Of a DNA stretch of 64,000 nucleotides, positions 17,075 through 25,720 are shown in pieces; within the stretch, counting starts at the first letter, position 1, and each line of letters begins with the position of its first letter. The notes under the pieces are model-generated. The model was not told where the DNA came from. It searched no databases and saw only the letters and a list, made by a program, of their open reading frames with translations. The DNA lies in assembly GCA_024233215.1 (NCBI GenBank), contig JACKPW010000007.1, positions 124,001 to 188,000 of the forward strand, read 5' to 3'. This DNA comes from Verrucomicrobiales bacterium. GTDB taxonomy: Bacteria > Verrucomicrobiota > Verrucomicrobiia > Limisphaerales > J093. The position numbers were made by a program, and so were the translations under genes.

Positions 17075-18105
17075 GCAACCTCCGACAACTTCACCGGTCG
17101 ACCGAGCTGCGCCGAACGGTCGGCGGCAAAGATCACCTCATGCGTGCGTATGGCCTCAGCCAGGCTGGTCAGCGGCATCTCCGTTCCCGCGGCCACCGCA
17201 TTGAAGAACGCCTCGAACTGCGCCTGGTAGGGATGATCGGACACGTCGCCCGAATCCGCCAGCTTGAGCGACAACTCGCTCCACTTCCCTTTGTCGAGGC
17301 CGAGCCTCGTCGAGTGGAACTTGTTGTCGAGCAGGCTGCCCTCGCTGCCCACCAGGTGCGTGTGGAAGTAGTACGGTTGCAGGCAATCGATGCAGGAGGC
17401 CACCTTGCCCACGCGACCGTCCGCAAACTGGAGGATCGTCACGCTGGTGGAGGGATATTCATAGGCCTTCAGGTCCGCGTGCGCCGAGTTCGTGGCGGCG
17501 CTGAAGACAGTTTCCACCTCGCCACCCATGCACAGCAGCAGCGCGTCGAGGGCATGGCACCCCGCGGACAGCAGGCTGCTGCCGGCGGCCTCGCGTTTCA
17601 CGTTCCACCGGAACTGGCCATACCAGGGACCGATGCCATGGTAGTAATCCACCTCCCCGTAGTGAACCCTCCCCAGCAGGCCGGAATCGAGCACGGACCG
17701 GGTGACGGCGAACTGGCTGGAGAACCGCAGCTCGAAACAGACGCAGGTTCTCACCCCGGCCTCCGCGACCGCAGCCTGCAGTCGGCGGAGATCTTCCGGC
17801 ACCAGGCAGAGTGGTTTCTCGAGGATGAGGTGTTTCCCGGCGCGGGCCGCCAGGATGGCCTGCTCCACGTGCCGGGCCGGAAGACTGCAGATCGACACCG
17901 CGTCGATGTCCGGTCTGGCCAGCATTTCGTCGAGGTTTCGGAAGACCGCGATTTCACCGCCGTGCGCCGCGCTCAGCGCCTCGGCATCCAGTTCCCGGGA
18001 GGAACAGACGGCCGTAACCTGCGCCAGCGAGGTGGCATTGATTGCGGGAATGTGGGCCGAAGCGGCCCAGCCGTAACCGATGATGCCGACGTTGTATTTC
18101 TTCAT
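17071..18105 (-). CDS. Gfo/Idh/MocA family NAD(P)-dependent oxidoreductase
   Basis: This 344-residue protein has an N-terminal Rossmann fold (NVGIIGYGWAASAHIPAI) and the family EKP motif in HLILEKPLCL (about residue 96). The catalytic-domain stretch GEVDYYHGIGPWYGQFRW is followed by GSSLLSAGCHALDALLLCMG, which carries the usual active-site histidine region. Such enzymes oxidise or reduce sugars and inositols. It is the first gene of the coupled minus-strand set with the PIG-L and NagB-like genes, so a keto-/amino-sugar substrate is likely (inference). The HicBA locus lies immediately upstream on the same strand, 34 bases away. Confidence 0.9.
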   Translation of the reverse strand: MKKYNVGIIGYGWAASAHIPAINATSLAQVTAVCSSRELDAEALSAAHGGEIAVFRNLDEMLARPDIDAVSICSLPARHVEQAILAARAGKHLILEKPLCLVPEDLRRLQAAVAEAGVRTCVCFELRFSSQFAVTRSVLDSGLLGRVHYGEVDYYHGIGPWYGQFRWNVKREAAGSSLLSAGCHALDALLLCMGGEVETVFSAATNSAHADLKAYEYPSTSVTILQFADGRVGKVASCIDCLQPYYFHTHLVGSEGSLLDNKFHSTRLGLDKGKWSELSLKLADSGDVSDHPYQAQFEAFFNAVAAGTEMPLTSLAEAIRTHEVIFAADRSAQLGRPVKLSEVA

Positions 18106-18139
18106 GATTCGCCTGCTGCCTGGTCGCTCCGCTCCGGCG

Positions 18140-18328
18140 TTACGTCTCGGTCAGATCCCGGAGTATCCTCCTCGCCAGAACCTCGTTCATCTCGCGGTGT
18201 CTGGGCACTGGCTGGGATCTCCCGCTCTGAGGGTTGTGGCAGATGTCGTGCTTGGCGCCGTGACGCAGTCGCGCGCAACCTGCGCCCTTGAGCCTGGAGA
18301 TGAGATCGCGCGCTTCACGCCACCTCAA
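18140..18328 (-). CDS. hicA: HicA-type mRNA interferase toxin
   Basis: This 62-residue protein has the compact double-stranded-RNA-binding HicA fold: REARDLISRLKGAGC, GAKHDICHNP with the catalytic-type histidine, VPRHREMNEVLARRILRD. HicA toxins cleave mRNA and are blocked by HicB. No ATG fits. A TTG at 18328, preceded ten bases upstream by AGGAGG (18339-18344), is the best start, and the same SD lies inside the hicB coding region. The gene overlaps the hicB stop by 14 bases. Antitoxin-first order is less common than hicA-hicB but is known. Confidence 0.78.
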   Translation of the reverse strand: MRWREARDLISRLKGAGCARLRHGAKHDICHNPQSGRSQPVPRHREMNEVLARRILRDLTET

Positions 18329-18506
18329 GCTCGGCTTCCCTCCTGATCCCCGGAATCGCCTCGGACGAAAACGTCTCCAGGAGATCACGAAGATGGGCCT
18401 CGAGATCCTCCAGATCCTCGCCTTGAGTCCAGTGATTCGGGTAGTCGTTCAAGTAGCCCAGATACTTGCCGTCAGTCTCCTTCCAGTAAGTGATCCGCGT
18501 CTTCAT
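18315..18506 (-). CDS. hicB: HicB-type antitoxin
   Basis: This 63-residue protein resembles the partial RNase-H-like HicB fold: ITYWKETDGKYLGYLNDYP, TQGEDLEDLEAHLRDLLETF. In type II hicAB systems it binds and neutralises HicA. It lacks the C-terminal ribbon-helix-helix or HTH DNA-binding domain found in longer HicB proteins, so autoregulation may be weak or rely on another factor (inference). ATG 18506 is chosen. A longer reading frame to 18557 adds a non-family, glycine-rich extension. Confidence 0.75.
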   Translation of the reverse strand: MKTRITYWKETDGKYLGYLNDYPNHWTQGEDLEDLEAHLRDLLETFSSEAIPGIRREAELEVA

Positions 18507-18753
18507 CGAGGCATGGTCGCATGAATCCGCTCCCCCGGCGAGTCCTATGATCGCCAACGGACCGGTCCGGGTATGAGTGGAAATGAGTGTGGATCAGCAG
18601 CCCCTTCCGTCGAAACGTCGCAGCGAACTGGTCTTCGCCGAAGCGCCCAGATTACCGCAGTGGCTCCGGCGGATGCCAATCCGCCGCTGACCCGCCTTCA
18701 ATAACGCCGACTTGCCTGGCGCCAGCCGGACGCGCGCCTCCGAACCGCCCCGG

Positions 18754-20202
18754 TCAACCAATAATGTCCTTCACCAACCGACCGCCAACGTCCGTCAAAC
18801 GGAAGTCACGTCCCTGGAACCGGTAGGTCAACCGGAGATGATCGATGCCGAACTGGTGGAGCAGCGTGGCGTGCAGGTCGTTTACATGCACGGGATTCTC
18901 GACGGCATTGTAGCCGAACTCGTCGGTTCCGCCGTAGGTCATCCCCGGCTTGATCCCCGCCCCGGCGAGCCACATGGAAAAACCCTTGATGTGATGATCG
19001 CGCCCATCGCCCTGGGCCATTGGGGTCCGACCAAACTCGCCGCCCCAGATCACCAGCGTGTCCTCCAGCATGCCGCGCTGCTTGAGGTCCTTCAGCAACG
19101 CCGCACAGCCCCGGTCGACGTGCGACGACACCACCTCAATGCCCTTCTTGATGCCGCCGTGATGATCCCAACCGCGATGATAGAGCTGGATGAACCGTAC
19201 TCCGCGCTCCGCCAGGCGCCGCGCCAGCAGGCAGTTGGAAGCGAAGGAGCCATCCCCGCCCTTCGTGCCGTAGAGATCCAGGATGTGCTGCGGTTCATTC
19301 GAGAGATCCATCAACCCCGGCACGCTGGTCTGCATCCGAAAGGCCATTTCGTACTGGTTGATCCGGGTGGCAATCTCGGGATCGTGCAGCGCGTCGGCCT
19401 GAATCCGGTTCAAGGCGTTCACGGCATCAATCACCCGTCGCTGTCCGTCCGCCCCCACTCCGGGAGGATTCGCCAGGTAGGACACCGGATCGCCGCTGGA
19501 GCGAAACAACACCCCCTGAAACCGGCTGGGCAGAAAGCCGCTGTGCCACTGGCGCTGGGCCACCGGTTGATCCTGTCCCCCGCCCGAACTGATCAACACG
19601 ACATAACCGGGCAGATCCGCGCACTCGCTGCCCAACCCATACAGCAACCACGAACCCATGCTGGGTCGACCCGCAATACGCGACCCGGTGTTCATCAGCG
19701 TATGCGCCGTGTCGTGGTTGATCTGGTCGGTGTGCATCGAGCGCAGGATGCAGATGTCATCCGCGATGCTCCCGAGATGAGGAAACTGGGTGCTGACCTC
19801 CTGGCCCGACTCACCGCAACGCTTGAACTCGAACTGCGGCGCGAAGCACTTGAGTTCCTGTCCCTGGAGCTGCGCCACCTGCTGGCCCATCGTCAGCGAA
19901 CCGGGCATCGGTTTGCCGTGCATCTCGGCAAGCTTCGGCTTGGGATCGAACGTCTCCAGATGCGACGGACCGCCGGCCATGTAGAGCCAGATGGCACGCT
20001 TCGCCTTTGCCGGGAAATGCAGTGGACGCGCGATACCCCGCCAGGGTTCCGCACCGGCGTTCGAGTCCGCGCCCCGCAGCAACGCCGGATCGAGCAGGGA
20101 AGCCAGGGCCAGGGTGCCCAATCCCCGGCCGGTTCGACCCAGGAAAGCGCGTCGGTTCAGATGGCGTTGCAGGTCTTCGAGGGCGTTCATGCAGGGGGAC
20201 AT
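18754..20202 (-). CDS. DUF1501 family Tat-exported protein (sulfatase-like fold)
   Basis: This 482-residue protein starts LEDLQRHLNRRAFLGRTGRG, with the RRxFLG twin-arginine motif followed by a hydrophobic core, so it is probably folded before Tat export. DUF1501 proteins have an alkaline-phosphatase/sulfatase-like fold. Typical stretches are IWLYMAGGPSHLETFDPKP, a mid-region VLISSGGGQ, and the C-terminal LVIWGGEFGRTPMAQGDGRDHH. They are frequent in Planctomycetota and Verrucomicrobiota and are nearly always encoded beside a DUF1549/DUF1553 cytochrome, as here. ATG 20202 directly abuts the stop of that upstream gene. An internal ATG at 20190 (MNALEDL) is also possible. The precise substrate is unknown. 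Confidence 0.93.
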   Translation of the reverse strand: MSPCMNALEDLQRHLNRRAFLGRTGRGLGTLALASLLDPALLRGADSNAGAEPWRGIARPLHFPAKAKRAIWLYMAGGPSHLETFDPKPKLAEMHGKPMPGSLTMGQQVAQLQGQELKCFAPQFEFKRCGESGQEVSTQFPHLGSIADDICILRSMHTDQINHDTAHTLMNTGSRIAGRPSMGSWLLYGLGSECADLPGYVVLISSGGGQDQPVAQRQWHSGFLPSRFQGVLFRSSGDPVSYLANPPGVGADGQRRVIDAVNALNRIQADALHDPEIATRINQYEMAFRMQTSVPGLMDLSNEPQHILDLYGTKGGDGSFASNCLLARRLAERGVRFIQLYHRGWDHHGGIKKGIEVVSSHVDRGCAALLKDLKQRGMLEDTLVIWGGEFGRTPMAQGDGRDHHIKGFSMWLAGAGIKPGMTYGGTDEFGYNAVENPVHVNDLHATLLHQFGIDHLRLTYRFQGRDFRLTDVGGRLVKDIIG

Positions 20203-23200
20203 TCAGTTGCGGACAATGGCTTCATCCAGGTTCAGCAGCGTGCGCGCCACCGCGGTCCAGGCGGCAACCTCCACCGGTTTGGGACCGGACTCCGGTCCGG
20301 CCTCGCCGACCGCCACCGCCTTGGTTGCCTCCTCCGGGTTGGCTTCGTAAAAGGCCTGTTCGGACCGCAACAGGCGGAGGAGGACCTCCCGCTCCGCGGG
20401 GGGCGGGGCCCGCGACAACGCCCGTTGAACAGCCCATTCAACCCGGGCCTCCGCACCGGCGCCCCCTTCTTGAACGATGTGACCGGCGAAAACCCGCGAG
20501 GCCTCCACAAACGCCGGATCGTTCAACAGCGTGAGCGCCTGGAGGGGCGTGTTCGACGGCGTGCGTTCGGCGGAGCTTTCCTCACGCGTGCAGGCATCGA
20601 AGTTCTGCAGACCCGGATGCAGGAACGTCCGGCACCAAAAGACATACAGACCGCGGCGATACAGGCTGTCGCCGTGGTCATGCTCCCAGGTGCGCTTCGG
20701 GAAGTTGAGCTGATCCCAGTAGCCCGCGGGCTGATACGGCTTCACGCTGGGCCCGCCCACCCGGTCCACCAGGAGTCCGCTCACAGCCAGGGCATTGTCC
20801 CTCACCATCTCGGCCGGCAACCGGATGCGCGACTGGCGCGCGTAAAGCCGGTTGTAGGGATCGCGCTCGAAGCTCTCCGGGGATCCCTGCACGGACTGCC
20901 GATAGGTGGCCGAAGCGACCATCAGGCGGATCAGATGCTTGAGGTCCCAACCGCTGTCCATGAACTCCACCGCCAGCCAGTCCAGCAGCTCCGGATGGAC
21001 CGGCCATTCCCCCTGCGCACCGAAATCGGTGACGTTCTTCGAGAGCCCCACCCCGAAATACAGCCGCCACAGCCGGTTCACCATCACCCGCGCGGTGAGT
21101 GGGTTGTCCCGGGACACGAGCCAGCGGGCCAGGTCGAGACGCGTCTGTCGGACGTCCGGATTCGCCGGTCCGACCAGGAACTCCGGCGGCGCCGGCCGCA
21201 CGACCTCGCCCGAATCATCCATCCAGTTGCCCCGCGGCAACACCCGGGTCTCCCGCGGCTCGCCGGCAACCGTCATCAAGGTCGTCGGAATCCGGGCCAC
21301 GAGCGCCTCACGTTCCTTGCGCGCCACAGCCAGATCCCCTCGCGTGGCTTCGAGCAGCGGCGTCGTTGCGAGAAAATGCTGCTCGAGCCGGGTGGCTTGC
21401 TCCGATGTCCGCCCACCCGCCGCCACTTGCAGCGCATCAAGGACGTCGATCGGCATCCCCAGCGGCCCCAGCGTAGGCGCGTCCAGATCGGTCAATGACA
21501 ACCGGAGATGCCCGATGCTGTGTCGTTCATGCACCGATTCGTGACGCAACGTGACCACCAGTTCCCTCCCAGCGCCTGCGGACACCGGCTTCTCGAAGGT
21601 GAACACCGCCTCGTGATCCGCCGGCTTTTCGTGTCCGGAGACCGCCCAACCCGTGTCTTTCCTGCCGTCCAGCACGTTCGCAATCGGCCAGCCGTCCTGC
21701 GAGAAGTCCGCCACCGCCGACACAATCCCAACCGGCTGTGGCTCCCCGCCCTGCTCCCGCACCGCCACCTCCACTCCGGTCAGGACGAAGTTGCCGTTGC
21801 CGCGACCCAGCCCTTGCTTCGGGAAATCGGGGTGCGTCAACGCTTCCAGTCGCAGACCGGTCACACGAGCCGGACTCGACACGAGCGGCAGCACCAGTTC
21901 GTAGGTGTCATGGGACGGGTTTTCGCCGGAAGCCACGATGGTTTGATCCGGTTGCACGGTCAGCGTGGCGCCGCCGCTGGATTTCATCTCCAACGGCGTT
22001 ACCCCATGCCACGCGGCAACGGCGGAGTTCACACGTTCCCGGGTCTGTTCCTGCCAGGAGGTGAATGCCTGGCGCAATTCCGGGGTGAAGGTCTTCAACC
22101 CCTTCTCGTCCTCGCCAACGCGCGTGTCCAACCGGGCCAGCTCGGCCGCTTGCTCGGGGCTCGGAACCGGGCTGCCCTGCCGGACACCAACGCCCCGCTC
22201 CTGGATGTCCGCGAAGTAGGCCGACAACCGGTAGAAGTCCTTCGTCGTGTAGGGATCGAACTTGTGATCGTGACACTCCGCACAGGCCGTGGTGGAACCC
22301 AGCCAGACGGTGCCCAAGGAACGCACGCGATCCCCGGCATATTTCAGGAGGTACTCTTTCGGTTGGGCCCCGCCCTCCTCGGTGCTCCGGCCCAGCCGGT
22401 TGTAGGTCGACGCCACGCGCGTTTCCAGCGTGGCATCCGGCAGGAGATCCCCCGCGAGTTGCTCGATCGTGAAGCGGTCGAACGGTTTGTCCTCGTTGAA
22501 CGCGCGGATCACGTAGTCGCGATACGGCCAGACACTCCGGTAGTTGTCGGCGTGAAAACCGTCAGTATCGGCGTAGCGCACCAAATCCAACCAATACACT
22601 GCCAACCGCTCCCCAAAATGAGCAGAGCCCAGCAGCCGATCCACCAGGTGATCATAAGCATTCGACGACTGGTCCTCAAGGAACGCCGCCACCTCGCCGG
22701 GCGTCGGTGGCAGTCCCGTCAGATCGAAGCTCAGCCGTCGGATCAGGGTGCGTCGATCCGCCGCCGAGGCGGGTGACAGTCCGTCCTGCGCCAGCCTGGC
22801 CGCGATGAAGGCATCGACCGCGTTCTGCCCCCAACCGGTACCCGCTGCCTCGGGAACCGGCGGTCGAACCACCGGTTGATACGCCCAATGCCCCTCCCAA
22901 GGTGCCCCTTGTTCGATCCAGCGACCGATCAACTCCTTCTGATCCGAAGTCAGGGTCTTGCCCGACCCGGGCGGTGGCATGAGATCATCCTCGTCCGTGG
23001 TGGTGATCCGCTGGAAGAGAAGGCTTCCCACCGGTTGGCCGGGAAGGACGACTGAATCACCAGAGTGTCCCGCAAGAAGCCCGTCCCGCGTGTCCAGTCG
23101 CAGGCGCGCCTTGCGATGGGCGGCATCGGGACCGTGGCAGGCAAAGCAGTTCTCCGAGAGGATCGGGCGAATGTCGCGATTGAACCGGACGGGAGCCGCC

Positions 23201-23292
23201 TCCTGGGCACAGGGAGCCACTGCAACTCCCAGCAACCAGCCTGTCGCGACCGTCAGCACCCGCGTGAACCTGATCCGTGGCATTCCGTGCAT
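20203..23292 (-). CDS. Cytochrome-c-type DUF1549/DUF1553 protein (PSCyt1-PSD1)
   Basis: This exported protein of about 1029 residues begins with a signal peptide (RVLTVATGWLLGVAVAPCAQ) and a PSCyt1 haem domain with NCFACHGPD (about residue 46) and the characteristic DTRDGLLAGHSGDSVVLPG. DUF1549 follows (LIRRLSFDLTGLPPTPGEV, YWLDLVRYADTDGFHADN, ACAECHDHKFDPYTTKDFY), then a middle carbohydrate-binding-like region about 470-640. The C-terminal DUF1553 has VMVNRLWRLYFGVGLSKNV and RTPSNTPLQALTLLNDPAF. Two CxxCH motifs are visible. The protein probably carries out redox chemistry in the periplasm with its DUF1501 partner. ATG 23292 is preceded by GGTGAG; ATG 23283 is an alternative. Confidence 0.93.
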   Translation of the reverse strand: MHGMPRIRFTRVLTVATGWLLGVAVAPCAQEAAPVRFNRDIRPILSENCFACHGPDAAHRKARLRLDTRDGLLAGHSGDSVVLPGQPVGSLLFQRITTTDEDDLMPPPGSGKTLTSDQKELIGRWIEQGAPWEGHWAYQPVVRPPVPEAAGTGWGQNAVDAFIAARLAQDGLSPASAADRRTLIRRLSFDLTGLPPTPGEVAAFLEDQSSNAYDHLVDRLLGSAHFGERLAVYWLDLVRYADTDGFHADNYRSVWPYRDYVIRAFNEDKPFDRFTIEQLAGDLLPDATLETRVASTYNRLGRSTEEGGAQPKEYLLKYAGDRVRSLGTVWLGSTTACAECHDHKFDPYTTKDFYRLSAYFADIQERGVGVRQGSPVPSPEQAAELARLDTRVGEDEKGLKTFTPELRQAFTSWQEQTRERVNSAVAAWHGVTPLEMKSSGGATLTVQPDQTIVASGENPSHDTYELVLPLVSSPARVTGLRLEALTHPDFPKQGLGRGNGNFVLTGVEVAVREQGGEPQPVGIVSAVADFSQDGWPIANVLDGRKDTGWAVSGHEKPADHEAVFTFEKPVSAGAGRELVVTLRHESVHERHSIGHLRLSLTDLDAPTLGPLGMPIDVLDALQVAAGGRTSEQATRLEQHFLATTPLLEATRGDLAVARKEREALVARIPTTLMTVAGEPRETRVLPRGNWMDDSGEVVRPAPPEFLVGPANPDVRQTRLDLARWLVSRDNPLTARVMVNRLWRLYFGVGLSKNVTDFGAQGEWPVHPELLDWLAVEFMDSGWDLKHLIRLMVASATYRQSVQGSPESFERDPYNRLYARQSRIRLPAEMVRDNALAVSGLLVDRVGGPSVKPYQPAGYWDQLNFPKRTWEHDHGDSLYRRGLYVFWCRTFLHPGLQNFDACTREESSAERTPSNTPLQALTLLNDPAFVEASRVFAGHIVQEGGAGAEARVEWAVQRALSRAPPPAEREVLLRLLRSEQAFYEANPEEATKAVAVGEAGPESGPKPVEVAAWTAVARTLLNLDEAIVRN

Positions 23293-23816
23293 GGCATCGA
23301 ACTCACCGGGCCAACGTCCGGCCCGGGGGTGGCAGGCACCATTCCCGGAGCCCCGGGTCCTGTCAAGCGAGCTATTGCCGAACATCACACCTGCTAACCC
23401 AGGTGTTTCACCCCCGGTCTGGGCCGAACGCGCAGACACTTGTAGCGCAGATACCTGATCTGCTGCGTCGCCGAATTCCATTCGGCAGGGCGTCCGTGCT
23501 TTCTCACGGTCTGCTGGGTGGAAACCCGCGATGCCGCAGATCGGATTCGCTCGTGAGGAGCCAATTGTCATGCCCAGACTGACTATACTTCTGTGCTCCT
23601 TTTTATGTTGACTTTTCTTATCCGCCCGCTAACCTGCCCCAGATTCCTTTGCAGCACGAGGAACGACGCTTGAATCAACCGGAAGGCACTTTCGGGTTAT
23701 TCGAAGCTCAAGGTTGGATGGGCGGGCTATTGCTACACTTGGCCGTTTCGCTGCTGGGCGGATGACGGAACAGGCGCCAACTACTACGACTACTAAGCCG
23801 CACCAAAGGTCGACGC
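23293..23816. other. Non-coding gap with small hairpins
   Basis: This divergent intergenic region separates the DUF1553 gene from the orphan secreted-protein gene. It is less GC-rich than the rest of the window near 23580-23640 (TATACTTCTGTGCTCC, then TTGACTTTTCTTATCC), which could hold the promoter of the plus-strand gene. The -10 match is too weak to call. The double hairpin at 23447-23486 lies here. No protein-like frame was seen. Confidence 0.5.
23447..23486. repeat. Tandem small palindromes
   Basis: Two adjacent hairpins are visible: GCAGAT-acctg-ATCTGC (23447-23463) and GCCGAAT-tcc-ATTCGGC (23470-23486). They resemble the paired stem-loops that are dispersed in related genomes (from general familiarity, not checked). 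There is no T-tract. Confidence 0.6.
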
Positions 23817-24824
23817 ATGGCAAGACACACCCGATTCGTCGTCGCAGGCTCGCTGCTTCTGCTGCTGACAGCAGGCTTGATCGTAACCTCGCCTCGCCCG
23901 GGGCCGGCGAACTCCCTCACCAGCGGGTCCCAGGCGGCGGCGAGGCCGCTTCCACCGACGCGCTCGTCGGCCCGCCAAGACCCGGGAAAGGCTGTCCAGC
24001 TACGTCCCCGCTCGTCTGCCCCGCGCTCCTTCACCGATCCCACGGCCTTGGGATTGGGTTTGGCTGAGCAGCACGCCCGCCGCATAGTCACCAACGCCTT
24101 TCGCTGCGAGAAATTCATCAGCGGCCTGATCGACAACCTGCCGACTGAGAGACAGAACGCGCGTCGGCAGCTCGAAGGGCTCCGCGAGAAGCTGTTTGTG
24201 GACGACTGGCGGCTTGCTGCGCACTACGCCCCATCGATCGACGCTTCCAAGGCGGAGGAAGCACTGGCAAGCCTGATCGACACGCCTGGCACAACGGAGA
24301 TCGCAGCCGTGCTTGACAGGTACAGCAGGTCAGCCCAGCCAGCGGCATCCGGGGATGGAGACAGCCTCGCGGATCACTACCAGCGCCTGCTCGAGGGCCG
24401 CAATCCGGAGTATCGGCAGGTCGCGGAGGTTGTTGATGCTCATCTGTCCTACCCGGGACAAAGCGCTGAAGACGACCTGCTCAAGGACGCGGCCATGTAC
24501 GTGGCGCTGCGGACTCAAGCGATCGAATGGTGGGAAGAGACGAGCAACAGTCTCAGCACCTCCGAGCAGTCGTTTACCGGGAAGATGAAGGAGGGGGCGG
24601 GAGGCGTTCAGCCTGAGGCCGTCGCTGGGATGGGTTCGTTCTTTCAGGAAGCGCACGAGGGCTTGAGCCAGAGTTTCGAATCGCAGCTCGGGGCAATTGA
24701 TCAGGTCTTCGACTGGCGATTCAGCGAAAAGCACGGAATGGACGGCAAGGCGCTGATTGCAGACTTGGGAAGACTGAGCCTTCGCGGCGCTACGGGGAGT
24801 GATCTCTCGGTGCCCGCTCCGTAG
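23817..24824 (+). CDS. Orphan secreted or membrane-anchored hypothetical protein
   Basis: This 335-residue protein starts with a signal or anchor helix (FVVAGSLLLLLTAGLIVTS) preceded by basic residues, then a low-complexity P/S/R-rich linker (about 30-70). A predominantly helical, E/Q/A-rich domain follows (about 75-310), with segments such as AEQHARRIVTNAFRCEKFISG and HYQRLLEGRNPEYRQVAEVV. AAGG lies eight bases before ATG 23817. I do not recognise a family. It has no operon partner: the upstream gap is over 500 bases and the downstream gene is convergent. Its composition is less GC3-biased than its neighbours, which is compatible with transfer or low expression. It may be a periplasmic helical protein. 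Confidence 0.7.
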   Translation: MARHTRFVVAGSLLLLLTAGLIVTSPRPGPANSLTSGSQAAARPLPPTRSSARQDPGKAVQLRPRSSAPRSFTDPTALGLGLAEQHARRIVTNAFRCEKFISGLIDNLPTERQNARRQLEGLREKLFVDDWRLAAHYAPSIDASKAEEALASLIDTPGTTEIAAVLDRYSRSAQPAASGDGDSLADHYQRLLEGRNPEYRQVAEVVDAHLSYPGQSAEDDLLKDAAMYVALRTQAIEWWEETSNSLSTSEQSFTGKMKEGAGGVQPEAVAGMGSFFQEAHEGLSQSFESQLGAIDQVFDWRFSEKHGMDGKALIADLGRLSLRGATGSDLSVPAP

Positions 24825-24910
24825 GGGCCTCAAAGAGATTGTCTTCCACTCCTGGCCCCTTCCCCTGGCCTTGCCGCAGACGAGGGTCGAGACAACACTG
24901 GAGCCAGTCG

Positions 24911-25720
24911 CTACCTGCCAATCAACTCCCGCGCCTTCAGGCCGGGATCGGGCTGGCGCATCAGGGATTCGCCCACCAGGATCGCGCCCGCGCCGCAGGC
25001 CTTCAGCCGCTCCACATCCCCCCGGCTGTGAATGCCGCTCTCCGCAACAAGCAGTTTCTCCCCGGCCGACAGCGCTCCGGCAAGACGGGCCGCAAGCTGT
25101 TCGGTGGTCGCCAGGTCCACGGTGAAAGTCTTGAGATTCCGGTTGTTGACCCCGACCAACTGCGCGCCCGCAGCCACGGCACGTTCCAACTCCGCCTCGT
25201 CATGCACCTCCACCAGTGCGGTCAGGCCCGCCTCCACCACCAACTCGAGCAACCGCCGCAGGAGTTCATCGTCGAGGATCGCCACAATCAGCAGAATCGC
25301 ATCCGCCCCCGCCTCGGCGGCTTCCAGCACCTGGCGGGAGTCGATGACGAAGTCCTTCCGCAACAGGGGCAGGTCAACGACCTCGCGGATGGCGCGGAGA
25401 TAATCGAGCGATCCCTGGAAGAACTGCTCATCGGTCAGCACCGACAGGCACGAGGCACCGGCGTCGGCATAGGTGCGGGCGATGGCGACGGGATCGAAAT
25501 CCGGCCGGATCACCCCTGCTGACGGTGAGGCCTTCTTGACCTCGGCAATCAACGCCACATCCCCGGCCCGTGGCTGTCGCAACGCCGCCAGGAAGTCGCG
25601 CACCCCTCCCCGCCGGGCGAGCACATCGCGCAGTCGCGCCGCGCTGACTTCAGCGTCGGGCAGCGCGGTGATCTCCCGCCGCTTTTGGGCAACAATGGTG
25701 TCAAGAATGTTGGGTTTCAT
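24911..25720 (-). CDS. trpC: Indole-3-glycerol phosphate synthase
   Basis: This 269-residue TIM-barrel enzyme of tryptophan biosynthesis converts CdRP to indole-3-glycerol phosphate. Family motifs in order: LIAEVKKASPSAGVIRPDFD (catalytic Lys), LSVLTDEQFFQGSLDYL, LLRKDFVIDSRQVLEAAEAG, GVNNRNLKTFTVDL, and VAESGIHSRGDVERLKACG. The start ATG overlaps the prfB stop by one base (TGATG), with GAGGAG directly upstream, so translation is coupled to release factor 2. No other trp genes are in the window, so trpC is dispersed from the pathway here. Confidence 0.96.
   Translation of the reverse strand: MKPNILDTIVAQKRREITALPDAEVSAARLRDVLARRGGVRDFLAALRQPRAGDVALIAEVKKASPSAGVIRPDFDPVAIARTYADAGASCLSVLTDEQFFQGSLDYLRAIREVVDLPLLRKDFVIDSRQVLEAAEAGADAILLIVAILDDELLRRLLELVVEAGLTALVEVHDEAELERAVAAGAQLVGVNNRNLKTFTVDLATTEQLAARLAGALSAGEKLLVAESGIHSRGDVERLKACGAGAILVGESLMRQPDPGLKARELIGR

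Noticed and set aside
18712..21498. 928-codon plus-strand frame opposite DUF1501/DUF1553
   Set aside because: An open antisense frame caused by GC bias. The minus strand has clear family motifs throughout.
23608..23640. TTGACT...TAACCT as a promoter for the orphan protein
   Set aside because: Spacing is right but the -10 matches only three of six positions, too weak to call.
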